Assembly: GCA_949289045.1 (NCBI GenBank)
Contig: CASEMN010000001.1
Span: 310,001-374,000, forward strand
Direction of reading: 5' to 3'
DNA: 64,000 nt
DNA from: an uncultured Oscillospiraceae bacterium
GTDB lineage: Bacteria; Bacillota; Clostridia; Oscillospirales; Acutalibacteraceae
The notes beneath the pieces were generated by a model. That model searched no databases. It worked only from the letters and a program-made list of their open reading frames with translations, and was not told the origin of the DNA. A program made the translations under genes and the position numbers. Shown here one piece after another: positions 44,160 through 53,074 of the stretch. Position 1 is the stretch's first letter. Each line of letters opens with the position of its first letter.

Positions 44160-45572
44160 TTATAAAGGCATATTTGAATGCTTCTTCGGAAGTTTAGTAA
44201 CACGTTTTCCGTTCATTACCGAAAGAGCAGCAGCAAGTTTTTCTCTTGTAAGACCAGCGTCTATTATGTCATCAACTTTACCGCTCTGTGCAGCTTTTAA
44301 AGGTGATGCGTTAACTGTGCAATACTCTTTTACAAGATCATCTCTGTTCTCGCCTGCTGCAAGTCTGTCATTCATAAGAATAGCGACAGCTGCATCAGGC
44401 TCAAGAGCTGAAATAACTGCATTGGGCCATGCAAGAACCATATCTGCATTAGCGCTTCTTCCTGCAGCAGCAACATAAAGAGCTCCGTATGCTTTACCAG
44501 CAATTACAGCAACTTTAACTGTTGTTGCTTCAGCATATGCATGTGAAAGCATTGTAGCATATTTTAAAATTCCGCCGTTTTCGCTGAGAATGCTCTTTTC
44601 AAATCCGCAGCTATTTATAAATGTCACTACGGGAATTGCAAAAGCATCACAGAAACGTACAAAACGAGAAGCCTTAGTACACTCGTCAATAAATAAACTG
44701 TCTGTAAGACCAACAAAACCAACTGTAGTACCTTCAAGAGTACCGAGAGCTGTTACTGCTCCGTCGCCATACTCAGCCTGAAGATATACGAGGCTGTCTG
44801 CATCGGCAACTGAAGAAATTACAGTTTCAATCCCAACTGAATCAATATCCTCAGAAGCTGCACGAAGAACAGATGCAGTGTCTGCGTTAACAGAGAACTC
44901 AAAAGCAGGTACATCGGAAAGGTTATTCATCGGAAGTCTTGAAACGACATCCTTTGCTGCAGCAACAGCAGCCATATCATCCTCAGCAGTCATATGAACT
45001 ACACCAGACTGAGCACAAGCTGAAGCTGTTGCAATATCATCTTCCCATTTTTCGGATGCTTTAAGGACTGATGGTGCAGTCATGAAAAGCTCTGCTTTTT
45101 CTGACATAATAACTATATCTGCACCGCATGCCACCATAGCGGCAGTACCGGCACATGTTCCGGCAATTACAGAAATCTGAGGAACAACACCGGAAATGTT
45201 GTTTGACCAAAGGAGCATATCTCCATATGCGCCAAGAGCATCAAACTCCTCTGCAAGCTTAGCGCCGTTTGAATCATAAATACCGACTACCGGTGCACCT
45301 GTTTTTACAGCAAAGTCATATACTTTTTTAATTTTGTTGGCTTCTGCTGCTCCGACAGCTCCTCCGAGAACATCTTTATTCTGAGAAAAAGCATATACAG
45401 GCATACCGCAAACGGTACCGTATCCGCAAACAACACCGGAAGCACCATTGACACCGGCGAAAGCATCTATTTCATTGAAGCTTCCCTCATCAAAAAGAGC
45501 AGTTAAACGCTTATATGCATCACTGCCGGCAACAACTGAATTTTTTTCTGCAAGCTCGTTGAGCAAACTCAA
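44160..45572 (-). CDS. Acyl-CoA carboxyltransferase, MmdA/12S type (divergent)
   Basis: Carboxyltransferase of the crotonase-like fold, 470 residues against about 510-530 for MmdA/PccB. Marks are VVCGYGTVCGMPVYAFSQNKDVLGGAVG, the oxyanion block QISVIAGTCAGTAAMVACGAD, and the second half FINSCGFEKSILSENGG with AYGALYVAAAG. It would move CO2 between an acyl-CoA (methylmalonyl or malonyl) and biotin. The start is TTG at 45572 with GGAGG 8 bases upstream; the nearby ATG is out of frame. First gene of the three-gene unit, with a good promoter. Substrate not certain because of its divergence. Confidence 0.85.
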   Translation of the reverse strand: MSLLNELAEKNSVVAGSDAYKRLTALFDEGSFNEIDAFAGVNGASGVVCGYGTVCGMPVYAFSQNKDVLGGAVGAAEANKIKKVYDFAVKTGAPVVGIYDSNGAKLAEEFDALGAYGDMLLWSNNISGVVPQISVIAGTCAGTAAMVACGADIVIMSEKAELFMTAPSVLKASEKWEDDIATASACAQSGVVHMTAEDDMAAVAAAKDVVSRLPMNNLSDVPAFEFSVNADTASVLRAASEDIDSVGIETVISSVADADSLVYLQAEYGDGAVTALGTLEGTTVGFVGLTDSLFIDECTKASRFVRFCDAFAIPVVTFINSCGFEKSILSENGGILKYATMLSHAYAEATTVKVAVIAGKAYGALYVAAAGRSANADMVLAWPNAVISALEPDAAVAILMNDRLAAGENRDDLVKEYCTVNASPLKAAQSGKVDDIIDAGLTREKLAAALSVMNGKRVTKLPKKHSNMPL

Positions 45573-45641
45573 AATTCATTCCTCCATTCTGAAAATAAGA
45601 TCAAACATTATCACCGCAAATCTCGGCAATATACATCATAT

Positions 45642-45670
45642 ATTGTATACTAAAGTTAAAATTTTAACAA
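45642..45670 (-). promoter_or_regulatory. Promoter of the biotin-enzyme operon
   Basis: On minus: TTGTTA, a 17-base spacer and TACAAT, about 70 bases before the TTG start at 45572. It lies directly after the stop of the upstream gene. Confidence 0.6.
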
Positions 45671-45671
45671 G

Positions 45672-46046
45672 TCATAAATTGCCAAATTTATGACATTTCC
45701 CCATTAATATTTCGGGTATTTCCCCTGTATATCCATCCTTAGAAGGGTTAAAACCAAAGGGTAAAACATGATTTTTCTTAACCTTTTGACTACATATAGC
45801 TATATATGCTCCTTTGCCGGCAGCAAAATTCAGCGCTGACTTTATAAGTACTTCACCGATATACGGTGTCTCATCGCTGAATTGCAAAAGGATAATCCTG
45901 ACAAAGGTGTCTTCAATATTACAAACACAGTATCCGGTTTCCTTTCCGCCTTCAAAGGCAGTATATCCAATAATTCCTTCGGCAATATCAGTTCTTCCCA
46001 AAAGCTCATATATTTTTTCACTTGCACACGGTTTAAACTCAATCAT
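45672..46046 (-). CDS. Small GNAT-like protein, function unknown
   Basis: Protein of 124 residues. The order of a central beta stretch DTFVRIILLQFSDE, a following helix EVLIKSALNFAAGKGAYIAIC and a late GFNPSKDGYTGEIPEILMGKC resembles a short acetyltransferase (GNAT) fold, but the acetyl-CoA loop Q/RxxGxG/A is not obvious. I therefore do not assign an activity. Its ATG overlaps the rluB stop, so it is the last gene of that transcript. Confidence 0.55.
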   Translation of the reverse strand: MIEFKPCASEKIYELLGRTDIAEGIIGYTAFEGGKETGYCVCNIEDTFVRIILLQFSDETPYIGEVLIKSALNFAAGKGAYIAICSQKVKKNHVLPFGFNPSKDGYTGEIPEILMGKCHKFGNL

Positions 46047-46789
46047 TACTTTTTCTTCACTTTCATGCCGGAAGAAACCATCAGTTTGTGTACTTCATCA
46101 TCTGTAAGATTTCTCCACTTGCCTTGAGGTAGCATACCCAATTTAATTGAACCAATTTTGGTTCTTTTAAGCCTTATTACGTTAAGTCCGACTGCCTCAC
46201 ACATCTTTCTTATCTGGCGGTTTTTACCTTCTTCTATAATAAACTCTAAAACAGTTCTTTCGGGTTCTTTTAAAATCACATGAACCTGTGCCGGAGAAGT
46301 TTTACCGGAATCTATTTCGACTCCCTCTGATAACTGCTGCAGCTGTTCATCATCCACATCTTCACGAACAGTTACACGGTAAGTTTTAGAAACATGGTGA
46401 GAAGGGTGAGTCATAGCGTTTGCAAACTCTCCGTCATTTGTCATGAGAAGAAGTCCTTCTGAATCACGGTCGAGACGTCCTACGGGATAAACACGTTCTC
46501 CTACATCTTTGACAAGCTGAGCAACGCATTTTCTATCCATTTCGTCACTCATGGTAGTTATAAAGCCACGAGGCTTATGAAGCATGATATAGTAATGCTT
46601 TTTACCGCCTGAAACCTTCTTGTCTCTTACAGTTACCGTATCACGTTTAGGATCAAGTTTGTCCCCTAACTGTGCAACACGACCGTTTATTTTTACGACC
46701 CCTGCAGAAATGAGCTCCTCGGATTTTCTCCGGGAAGCTATTCCGCATTCAGATAAATATTTCTGCAGTCTGATTTTCCCATCAGTCAT
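46046..46789 (-). CDS. rluB: rRNA pseudouridine synthase, RluB/RsuA family
   Basis: Converts a uridine of 23S rRNA (RluB) or 16S rRNA (RsuA) to pseudouridine. An S4 domain (about 5-60, RLQKYLSECGIASRRKSEELI) is followed by the catalytic motif GRLDRDSEGLLLMTNDG, where the Asp after RL is the nucleophile, and the C-terminal EGKNRQIRKMCEAVGL. The ATG at 46789 follows AGGAG; a frame from 46813 overlaps dacF's end and is less likely. The product is 247 residues. In Firmicutes the gene next to scpAB and dacF is rluB. Confidence 0.93.
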   Translation of the reverse strand: MTDGKIRLQKYLSECGIASRRKSEELISAGVVKINGRVAQLGDKLDPKRDTVTVRDKKVSGGKKHYYIMLHKPRGFITTMSDEMDRKCVAQLVKDVGERVYPVGRLDRDSEGLLLMTNDGEFANAMTHPSHHVSKTYRVTVREDVDDEQLQQLSEGVEIDSGKTSPAQVHVILKEPERTVLEFIIEEGKNRQIRKMCEAVGLNVIRLKRTKIGSIKLGMLPQGKWRNLTDDEVHKLMVSSGMKVKKK

Positions 46790-46802
46790 TTTAATGCTCC
46801 TT

Positions 46803-47951
46803 TTATTTATCAAATATTCCCTTTATAAATTCAACTATGCGCTTAAACAAGCTTTTTTTCTTTGTCTCTTTTGTTATTTCTTTAGTGATGCATTCGCTGC
46901 TTTCATTAAGTATAAGTGCCTGAGAAGCTATCTGCTTGCCCTGAGAATAATACCTTACTTCACCAACAGTTTCTCCAATTTCCGCCGGAGCATAAATGAA
47001 ACTTTTAAGTAAAATTTCCGACTCAACGGAAGCATTTTTGTCCTTTAAAACCGGATAATAACATTCTTCACCCAACGAAACTGAAAGTACTGTTTTATCC
47101 CCTCCTATAACAGGAACACGGAGATTTGATGTGTCTATTTTCAGCTCCCGCTTATCTACAATAGAAAAACCATAATCGAACATTTTGATATGGTCATTCC
47201 AATCATCCGGAGCGTTTAAAGTTACTGCAATAAGCGTTATTCCGTTTCTCTGGGAAGCAGAAACTAAACATCTGCCGCTTTTTTTAGTAAAGCCGGTCTT
47301 AATTCCAAAAGCTCCTTCGCACATGGTAAGAAGCCGATTATGATTTGACAGCCTTCTTCTGTAAGGAGGATTTCCGTATTCCAAAGATATGCTGTTAGTA
47401 GAACACACTTTTGCAAACTCAGGATTTTCTACTGCATATGCGCCGAGAAGAGCCATATCATATGCGGTAGAATAATGTTCCGCAGCATCAAGCCCCGAAG
47501 GAGTAACGAAATTAGTGTTCTCCATACCGATAAGTTTCGCTTTTTCGTTCATCAAAACAGCAAACTTATCGGGTGAGCCGGCGACATCGTAGGCAGCCGT
47601 ATTTGCAGCATCGTTGCCTGATTCAAGTAGCATACCGTAAACCAGCGCTTCATGGGTAACCTTATCGCCGGGAAGAAGTCCCATCGATGTTCCCTCAACT
47701 GATACCATAGCCGAGGAAACGATTATCTCCTTGTCTGGAGTATTTTGTTCGAGCAACAGCAAAGAAGTCATTATCTTAGTTGTGCTTGCCATTGAAAGCT
47801 GTTTATTCTCATTTTTACCGAAAATTAGTTCACCGCTTTCAGCAATAATGAGAGCTGCACCCTCAGCAGAAACAGATACCTCATAAGAGCCATATACCGG
47901 AAAACTCAAAAATAAAAAAAGAAACGCAAATATAAAAACTCGTTTAATCAC
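46803..47951 (-). CDS. dacF: D-alanyl-D-alanine carboxypeptidase, DacF type
   Basis: Penicillin-binding carboxypeptidase that trims peptidoglycan side chains, in the DacF class used for spore cortex. A signal peptide (about 1-21) is followed by the three serine-type motifs: STTK (residues 56-59), SGN (near 110) and KTG (near 218). The C-terminal beta domain and a basic amphipathic tail LFKRIVEFIKGIFDK anchor it to the outer membrane face. The start is GTG at 47951; its AGGTGG ribosome site lies within the 3' arm of the hairpin ending the gerW transcript. The product is 382 residues. Confidence 0.92.
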   Translation of the reverse strand: MIKRVFIFAFLFLFLSFPVYGSYEVSVSAEGAALIIAESGELIFGKNENKQLSMASTTKIMTSLLLLEQNTPDKEIIVSSAMVSVEGTSMGLLPGDKVTHEALVYGMLLESGNDAANTAAYDVAGSPDKFAVLMNEKAKLIGMENTNFVTPSGLDAAEHYSTAYDMALLGAYAVENPEFAKVCSTNSISLEYGNPPYRRRLSNHNRLLTMCEGAFGIKTGFTKKSGRCLVSASQRNGITLIAVTLNAPDDWNDHIKMFDYGFSIVDKRELKIDTSNLRVPVIGGDKTVLSVSLGEECYYPVLKDKNASVESEILLKSFIYAPAEIGETVGEVRYYSQGKQIASQALILNESSECITKEITKETKKKSLFKRIVEFIKGIFDK

Positions 47952-47953
47952 AA

Positions 47954-47993
47954 AACAACCACCTGCCGATATTAAATATATGCAGGCGGTTGT
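47954..47993 (-). terminator. Terminator-like hairpin after gerW, covering the dacF ribosome site
   Basis: On minus ACAACCGCCTGC pairs with GCAGGTGGTTGT (11-12 bp, one G-T pair) with a 15-base AT loop, followed by TTTGTG. Its 3' arm is also the dacF ribosome site, so any readthrough transcript would hide that site. Confidence 0.65.
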
Positions 47994-48007
47994 TGATTTA
48001 TTATTTA

Positions 48008-48433
48008 TCAGTCTGCGCTGACAGCCTCTTCAACAGCAGCGGAAACTGCTGCTTCTTCCTTTTCCTTTTTGTTCTTGTTGATAAGGCTTGTAACTTTATC
48101 AAACATATCCGGAACAAGATTTACTGCACGCTCAGCAGCATTATCATAAGCTGTAATGTGTTTGATTGTAACTTCACCATTGTTGATTACGAGAAAAGCA
48201 ATTGGTGTTACTGTAATTCCGGCTCCGCCTGCACCGCCGAAAAGTTCAGCGTTTGTCTTTGAGGGGAAATCGGAACCGCCGGAAGCGAAACCGTATGTAA
48301 CCTTTGTTACAGGAATAATGGTTAAACCGCCATCGGCATAAATTGGATCACCGATAATCATGCTTGTATCTACAAGCTGACGAATTTTGTCAATTGTAAC
48401 GCCTAAGATTCCTGAAGCTGACTGTTCTTTCAT
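48008..48433 (-). CDS. gerW: Spore germination protein GerW (YtfJ)
   Basis: Forespore-expressed protein needed for normal germination in Bacillus. The family block SGILGVTIDKIRQLVDTSMIIGDPIYADGGLTIIPVTKVTYGFASGGSD (seen in short marks IGDPI, IIPVTKV, FASGG) is followed by the Gly-rich FGGAGGAGITVTPIAFLVI. The 141 residues match the family. Its ATG overlaps the DUF2953 stop, and the DUF2953-gerW pair is a common sporulation unit. Confidence 0.95.
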   Translation of the reverse strand: MKEQSASGILGVTIDKIRQLVDTSMIIGDPIYADGGLTIIPVTKVTYGFASGGSDFPSKTNAELFGGAGGAGITVTPIAFLVINNGEVTIKHITAYDNAAERAVNLVPDMFDKVTSLINKNKKEKEEAAVSAAVEEAVSAD

Positions 48434-49128
48434 TATTGAGCACCGCCTTGTTTTACTTTATTTTTATTGATATTATTATCACTGCTTTGTGGTTTACTGA
48501 AAAGCAGTTTAAATATGACCTTAAAGAGTAATTTTACTGCCAAAACTAATAACGCACCTAAAAGGAAAATCGGTCTAAATGAAATTTTGACGTGAAATTC
48601 CGCTGTGCTTACATCGGCAAGAAAATCGGGACTTACATCTGCGTTGTATTTTTTTACCTTTGCATGAGAACAAATATATCCCAGCGGAGGAAATACACTG
48701 GTAGATACCCTGCCGTACTTTATGGCTGTATCAGCAGCATCTCTGCCACCTACTACAATTGTAAGAAACAATTCATCGAAAATGACATGACGGAAAATAC
48801 TGCCGAAAAATCCTCCGATAATGCGAGCCGTATCATTTATCAGCCCTATTACACCGGATACACCTTCGTTTTCAAGAAAGGTTTTTATAGGATTTTTACC
48901 GCCTTTTTTTGTTCCCTGCTCTTCTTGAGCCGTAGTATCATCTTTTGTGTCTTTAGCCGTTTTTTCTTTCTTTCCGCTGCTTGGGTAAACAGGAATTTCT
49001 AAAAAAAGATATTTAACCTTTAAATAAAAATTCTTGCTGTAGTCTGCAATTACACTTACTTTGATGCTTAAGATAGCCGCAATTAAAATAATAATTGCAA
49101 GAAGTATGTACAGAACAATCAAAAGCAC
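48433..49128 (-). CDS. DUF2953 membrane-associated protein (YtfI type)
   Basis: Product of 231 residues with an N-terminal membrane helix (about 3-25), a Lys/Thr/Glu-rich linker (50-80), and a C-terminal half with GFFGSIFRHVIFDELFLTIVVGGRDAADTAIKYGR-like pattern (short marks: ELFLTIVVG, ADTAIKYG) then a second helix (190-215). This is DUF2953, which in Bacillus is ytfI next to ytfJ. Its role in sporulation is not defined. The start at 49128 lies 16 bases after scpB. Confidence 0.85.
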   Translation of the reverse strand: MLLIVLYILLAIIILIAAILSIKVSVIADYSKNFYLKVKYLFLEIPVYPSSGKKEKTAKDTKDDTTAQEEQGTKKGGKNPIKTFLENEGVSGVIGLINDTARIIGGFFGSIFRHVIFDELFLTIVVGGRDAADTAIKYGRVSTSVFPPLGYICSHAKVKKYNADVSPDFLADVSTAEFHVKISFRPIFLLGALLVLAVKLLFKVIFKLLFSKPQSSDNNINKNKVKQGGAQ

Positions 49129-49144
49129 TCACCTCGATTTTTCT

Positions 49145-49732
49145 TTATTTATCCTGCAAGCTGATATTGTCATTAACAATATCTTCGCCGGAATCTCCTT
49201 CACTTTCCTCTTTTTCATTGTCTTCATGTGGCAATGAGGGTAATTCATCAAGAGAAGAAACAGAAAAGCACCTTAAAAATTCATCAGTAGTACCATAAAG
49301 CAGAGGACGACCAGGTAAATCCAGTCTTCCCTTCTCTTCGAGCAGTCCTTTTTGACAAAGAGTATTCACAACGCCGGAACAATCTACGCCCCTGACTTGT
49401 TCTACAAAAGCTTTGGTAACAGGCTGATTATAAGCAACAACCGCTAAAACTTCAAAAGCTGCCTGAGACAACGGCGCATTCTTTTTAACTTCCAAAACGC
49501 TTCTCACATAGTCGGAGAAATCGCTTCGAGTTATCATTTGGTATTTATCTCCCAGTTTTACTATTTGAAGCCCGCTTTGTCTTTCATCATATTGAATGGA
49601 CAAGTTATCTACAAGCTTATGTACCGTGTCAGACTCCACTTCAAGGGCTTGAGCAATCTTTTCAGTTTCAACAGGCTCTCCGCTTGAAAACAAAATTGCT
49701 TCAATTGCTGCATTAAGCTTATTTATTTTCAA
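49145..49732 (-). CDS. scpB: Segregation and condensation protein ScpB
   Basis: Winged-helix kite subunit of the SMC-ScpAB condensin, which compacts and separates chromosomes. Residues 3-80 and 85-160 form two winged helices with AIEAILFSSGEPV and the typical FEVLAVVAYNQPVTKAFVEQVRGVD (marks AYNQPV, VRGVD). The 195-residue protein has an acidic tail (EDNEKEESEG). Its start overlaps scpA by 14 bases. Confidence 0.96.
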   Translation of the reverse strand: MKINKLNAAIEAILFSSGEPVETEKIAQALEVESDTVHKLVDNLSIQYDERQSGLQIVKLGDKYQMITRSDFSDYVRSVLEVKKNAPLSQAAFEVLAVVAYNQPVTKAFVEQVRGVDCSGVVNTLCQKGLLEEKGRLDLPGRPLLYGTTDEFLRCFSVSSLDELPSLPHEDNEKEESEGDSGEDIVNDNISLQDK

Positions 49733-50453
49733 GTAAAACAGCCTCCTTGGGATTTTTTATAAGTCTGACTTCGGGATTTTCAATATCACCTGTTACGTAT
49801 ATTCTTTTTGCTTTCACAAGCTCAAGCATGGCAAGAAAAGTTGCAACCATTTCTGATTTTGAATCAGCACAGGTAAAAAAGCTTTTGAAAGTACCTTTAT
49901 TATTTTTTATTAATCTTCTGAGTACGAAAACTATCTTTGAACCAACCGAAACTATTTTATGGGTTACTATCCCTTTAAACACATCTATGGGAGGAGGAAG
50001 CCTTCGTTTTCCTTTTCCTACAGCGCTGAGATATGCTTTTAAAAGCTCTTCAGGTTCATGGAGACGAGTATATGTGTAATCGATTTCAATTTCATCGGGC
50101 TCGCGGGAAAAGGTATCAAAACCATCAGTCATCTGTGAAAGCTTACCTGCCATAATTTGACAGTCACGGTATTCGAGCAGTTCACCGGTTAATTCTTTTT
50201 TCAGTTCATCAGCTTCTTCATGAACCGGCAAAAGTGAAACCGTTTTAATATAAACAAGTCTCGCCGCCATTTCTAAAAACTCACTGGCGATCTCCATATT
50301 TTCGCTTTCCATTTGCCTGACATAAGCCACATATTGTTCAACCAATTCTAAAATCGGTATATCATAAATATTAAGTTTATGTTTATTTATAAGATGCAAA
50401 AGTAAGTCCATAGGACCTTCAAAAACACTTAGTTTATACGAGATTTTTTCCAT
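49719..50453 (-). CDS. scpA: Segregation and condensation protein ScpA
   Basis: Kleisin subunit bridging SMC heads. The N-terminal YKLSVFEGPMDLLLHLINKHKLNIYDIPI (marks FEGPMDLLLHL, IYDIPI) and the C-terminal winged helix with TFLAMLELVKAKRIYV are characteristic. The 244 residues are full length. It follows the M50 protease gene by 6 bases. Confidence 0.96.
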   Translation of the reverse strand: MEKISYKLSVFEGPMDLLLHLINKHKLNIYDIPILELVEQYVAYVRQMESENMEIASEFLEMAARLVYIKTVSLLPVHEEADELKKELTGELLEYRDCQIMAGKLSQMTDGFDTFSREPDEIEIDYTYTRLHEPEELLKAYLSAVGKGKRRLPPPIDVFKGIVTHKIVSVGSKIVFVLRRLIKNNKGTFKSFFTCADSKSEMVATFLAMLELVKAKRIYVTGDIENPEVRLIKNPKEAVLLENK

Positions 50454-50459
50454 TAAAAA

Positions 50460-51146
50460 TTAGCCTACCAAATTCAAGATAAAATAAATTACTGTATTCA
50501 TTCCGTTGCACACGAAGTTTGATAAAAACTGCAACGGTTTTGTTAAGAATCCGAAAAACAACAGCACAAAGACTACAACCATAATCTGGCGCTCATATTT
50601 CATTATTTGGTAATAATACTTATCAGGAATTAAAAGGCCTAAAATTCTCGAACCGTCAAGAGGCGGAATCGGAATAAGGTTAAACACGGCTAAATTAACA
50701 TTAATTATTCCTGCAAGCAGGAAAAAGTCGCTGATGGCCGCTACAACATCGCCTCTCAAAAAGAAACTTAATGTATCGCCTACCGCAATAAAAACAAATG
50801 CCATTATAAGGTTTGCAACAGGACCTGCTACAGCAGTGATTGCCATTCCTTTTTTGCTATCTTTAAAGTTTCTGGGATTTACCGGAACAGCTCTTGCATA
50901 TCCGAAACCAAAAAGCACAATTAAAGCCAATCCGGAAAAATCAATATGCGCCAGCGGATTGAGAGTAAGTCTTCCGCTGAGCCTTGCTGTATCGTCGCCG
51001 AGTTTATGAGCGGCATATGCATGGGCAAATTCATGCACAGGCATTGTACAGAAGACAACGAACAGCGCAACGCAAATACTTATAAAAAAATCAAGAAAAT
51101 TAATCTGACGTCCCGTCAGAAGAGCTGAGATATACTGGTAAAGCAT
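50460..51146 (-). CDS. Site-2 protease family (M50) membrane metalloprotease
   Basis: Integral membrane zinc protease of 228 residues. The HExxH-type motif is HEFAHAYAAHKLGD (near 40-53) and the third ligand region is NLIPIPPLDGSRIL. About five membrane helices. The ATG at 51146 with AGGAG 7 bases upstream is preferred to a TTG one codon earlier. Members beside scpAB are common in Firmicutes and have no assigned substrate; a role in regulated intramembrane proteolysis is possible. Confidence 0.9.
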   Translation of the reverse strand: MLYQYISALLTGRQINFLDFFISICVALFVVFCTMPVHEFAHAYAAHKLGDDTARLSGRLTLNPLAHIDFSGLALIVLFGFGYARAVPVNPRNFKDSKKGMAITAVAGPVANLIMAFVFIAVGDTLSFFLRGDVVAAISDFFLLAGIINVNLAVFNLIPIPPLDGSRILGLLIPDKYYYQIMKYERQIMVVVFVLLFFGFLTKPLQFLSNFVCNGMNTVIYFILNLVG

Positions 51147-51239
51147 CAAATCGCTCCTTTAATTTATATCAAGACACATAATACTATATAGCTTACAGCA
51201 AAAGGTATAAACAGTCAACAAGGAAAATGTAAACATTTT

Positions 51240-52091
51240 TTAATTGCTGGTTTTGGCTATAACCATACGTTCATTTTCACAGTAATCCAAATAGAACATA
51301 GCCTTTTTAATACGTTCATTGTTTTTAAAAATATCGCAAATTTTTTTGCCCTGATTTTCTCCACACTCTACAATTACAGCTCCGTATTCTTTTAATAATG
51401 GAATCCAATGTGATGATATAGCCTTATAAAAATCCAAGCCATCATCACCACCGTCCAGTGCCATAACCGGCTCTTTCTGAACTTCTTCCTGCAGCGAAGA
51501 GATTATGCCGCTTTCAATATACGGAGGATTTGAAACTATTAAATCCGGCTTTAAATTACTAAACTTGAAAAAATCTGTGAAAATATCACCTTGAATCGGA
51601 AAAACATTTTTTGTTTTATGAAGCTCCATATTCTTTTTTAAGTAAACCATTGCTTCAGATGATTTTTCGAGTACATATACAGTGCTGTCAGGTTTTTCAG
51701 CGGCGACAGTTATACCTATACATCCGCTACCTGAGCAAAGGTCAAAAATTATAGGCTTTTCTATACACTTAACGAAATCAATTGCCGCTTCCACAATCAT
51801 TTCTGTTTCAGGGCGAGGAATAAGTACACCTTTGCCCACAAAAAAAGTTCGGCCCATAAAGTCCCATTGACCGAGAATATATTGAAGCGGCTCCCCGGCA
51901 GCTCGCCTTGTTGCAAGCTTTGTTAGCTCATCATATTTTTCATCTGAAACTTTATGGTCGGCCTTTAAATAATACTGTGTTCGGTCAAGGCCAAAGACTT
52001 TTTCAACAAGACACATAGCGTCAAACTGTGCATCGTCAGTTCTAGAAGAAATTATCTCAACGGCTTTTTTATATGCTTCTCTAAAATTCAT
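51240..52091 (-). CDS. prmC: Peptide chain release factor N5-glutamine methyltransferase PrmC
   Basis: Methylates the GGQ glutamine of release factors RF1/RF2. An N-terminal helical domain (1-85, with RRAAGEPLQYILGQWDF) precedes the methyltransferase core with FDLCSGSGCIGITVA (SAM motif I) and the diagnostic SNPPYIESG. The 283 residues are normal. Its ATG shares one base with the yqhQ stop (TAATG). prfA is not adjacent; the yqhQ-prmC order with DUF1385 is widespread in Clostridia. Confidence 0.95.
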   Translation of the reverse strand: MNFREAYKKAVEIISSRTDDAQFDAMCLVEKVFGLDRTQYYLKADHKVSDEKYDELTKLATRRAAGEPLQYILGQWDFMGRTFFVGKGVLIPRPETEMIVEAAIDFVKCIEKPIIFDLCSGSGCIGITVAAEKPDSTVYVLEKSSEAMVYLKKNMELHKTKNVFPIQGDIFTDFFKFSNLKPDLIVSNPPYIESGIISSLQEEVQKEPVMALDGGDDGLDFYKAISSHWIPLLKEYGAVIVECGENQGKKICDIFKNNERIKKAMFYLDYCENERMVIAKTSN

Positions 52092-53074
52092 TATTTTATT
52101 GCGTCATCCTCAGGATTGTCGGTAATCACTGCTTTAAAAGCTTCAATACCAACTTCTATCATATCATCTGTGGGTTCTTTTGTGGTAAGGCGCTGCATCC
52201 AGAGACCCGGAGCTGAAAAAATCTTTACAACAATATTATCGTGTTTGCCCGCATATTTTATAAATTCATATCCCAAAGACATAACTATGGGTAATAACAG
52301 CACTTTTGCGGTAATCCATATTGCTCGGTTTTCTCTGATTCCGGGAACTATAAGGGCTAAAGCGGACGAAAGAACAATGCTGATAATCAAAATGACAAAA
52401 ATAAAACTTGTTCCACATCTGGGATGAAATCTTGATTGCTTTCTTACGTTTTCTACGGTAAGATCACATCCGTTTTCATAACAAAAAATAGTTTTATGCT
52501 CTGCTCCATGATACATAAATACCCTTTTTATATCTTTAGAACAGGAAACAATCGCTATGTATGCAACAAATATGATCATTCTCATTATACCCTCAATTAA
52601 AGGCCTGTAGTCAGTTATTGCGCCAGAAAACAGATTGTTGAGAACATCCGCAACAAAAGCAGGAAGCCAAAAGAAAAGGAAAAAAGCCAAAACAAAGCCA
52701 AAAACCATTGCTATAGCAGATATTGCTGCCATGAATTTCTCGTTGAAATGTTCAGTAAGCCATTTATCAAGTTTTGACATGCTTTCAGGATTTGTCTCTT
52801 CGTCTTCCATCATTCCTGATTTTTCAGCCGATTCCATAAGACACTTATAGCCTATTATCATAGATTCAACGAAAGAAAACACGCCTCTTATAAAGGGCCA
52901 TCCTAATATTTTACAGCGGTCCTTGAAAGATTTAAATGTTTTATACTCCGTCTCAATAGTACCATCAGGCAAACGAACAGACATAGCAGAGCCGCGAGGG
53001 CCTCTCATCATTATACCCTCTATCAGTGCCTGACCGCCGACAGAGGTTTTGTGTATTCCTGTTTTTTCACTCAT
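52091..53074 (-). CDS. DUF1385 membrane protein (YqhQ type)
   Basis: Product of 327 residues. The N-terminal VGGQALIEGIMMRGPRGSAM is the DUF1385 signature, then GWPFIRGVFSFVESMIIGYKCL. Four to five membrane helices follow, and the loop FMYHGAEHKTIFCYENG is strongly conserved; the late segment HPRCGTSFIF too. The function in the cell is not established. The ATG at 53074 follows AGGAG; it overlaps the kinase gene end by 8 bases. Confidence 0.9.
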   Translation of the reverse strand: MSEKTGIHKTSVGGQALIEGIMMRGPRGSAMSVRLPDGTIETEYKTFKSFKDRCKILGWPFIRGVFSFVESMIIGYKCLMESAEKSGMMEDEETNPESMSKLDKWLTEHFNEKFMAAISAIAMVFGFVLAFFLFFWLPAFVADVLNNLFSGAITDYRPLIEGIMRMIIFVAYIAIVSCSKDIKRVFMYHGAEHKTIFCYENGCDLTVENVRKQSRFHPRCGTSFIFVILIISIVLSSALALIVPGIRENRAIWITAKVLLLPIVMSLGYEFIKYAGKHDNIVVKIFSAPGLWMQRLTTKEPTDDMIEVGIEAFKAVITDNPEDDAIK

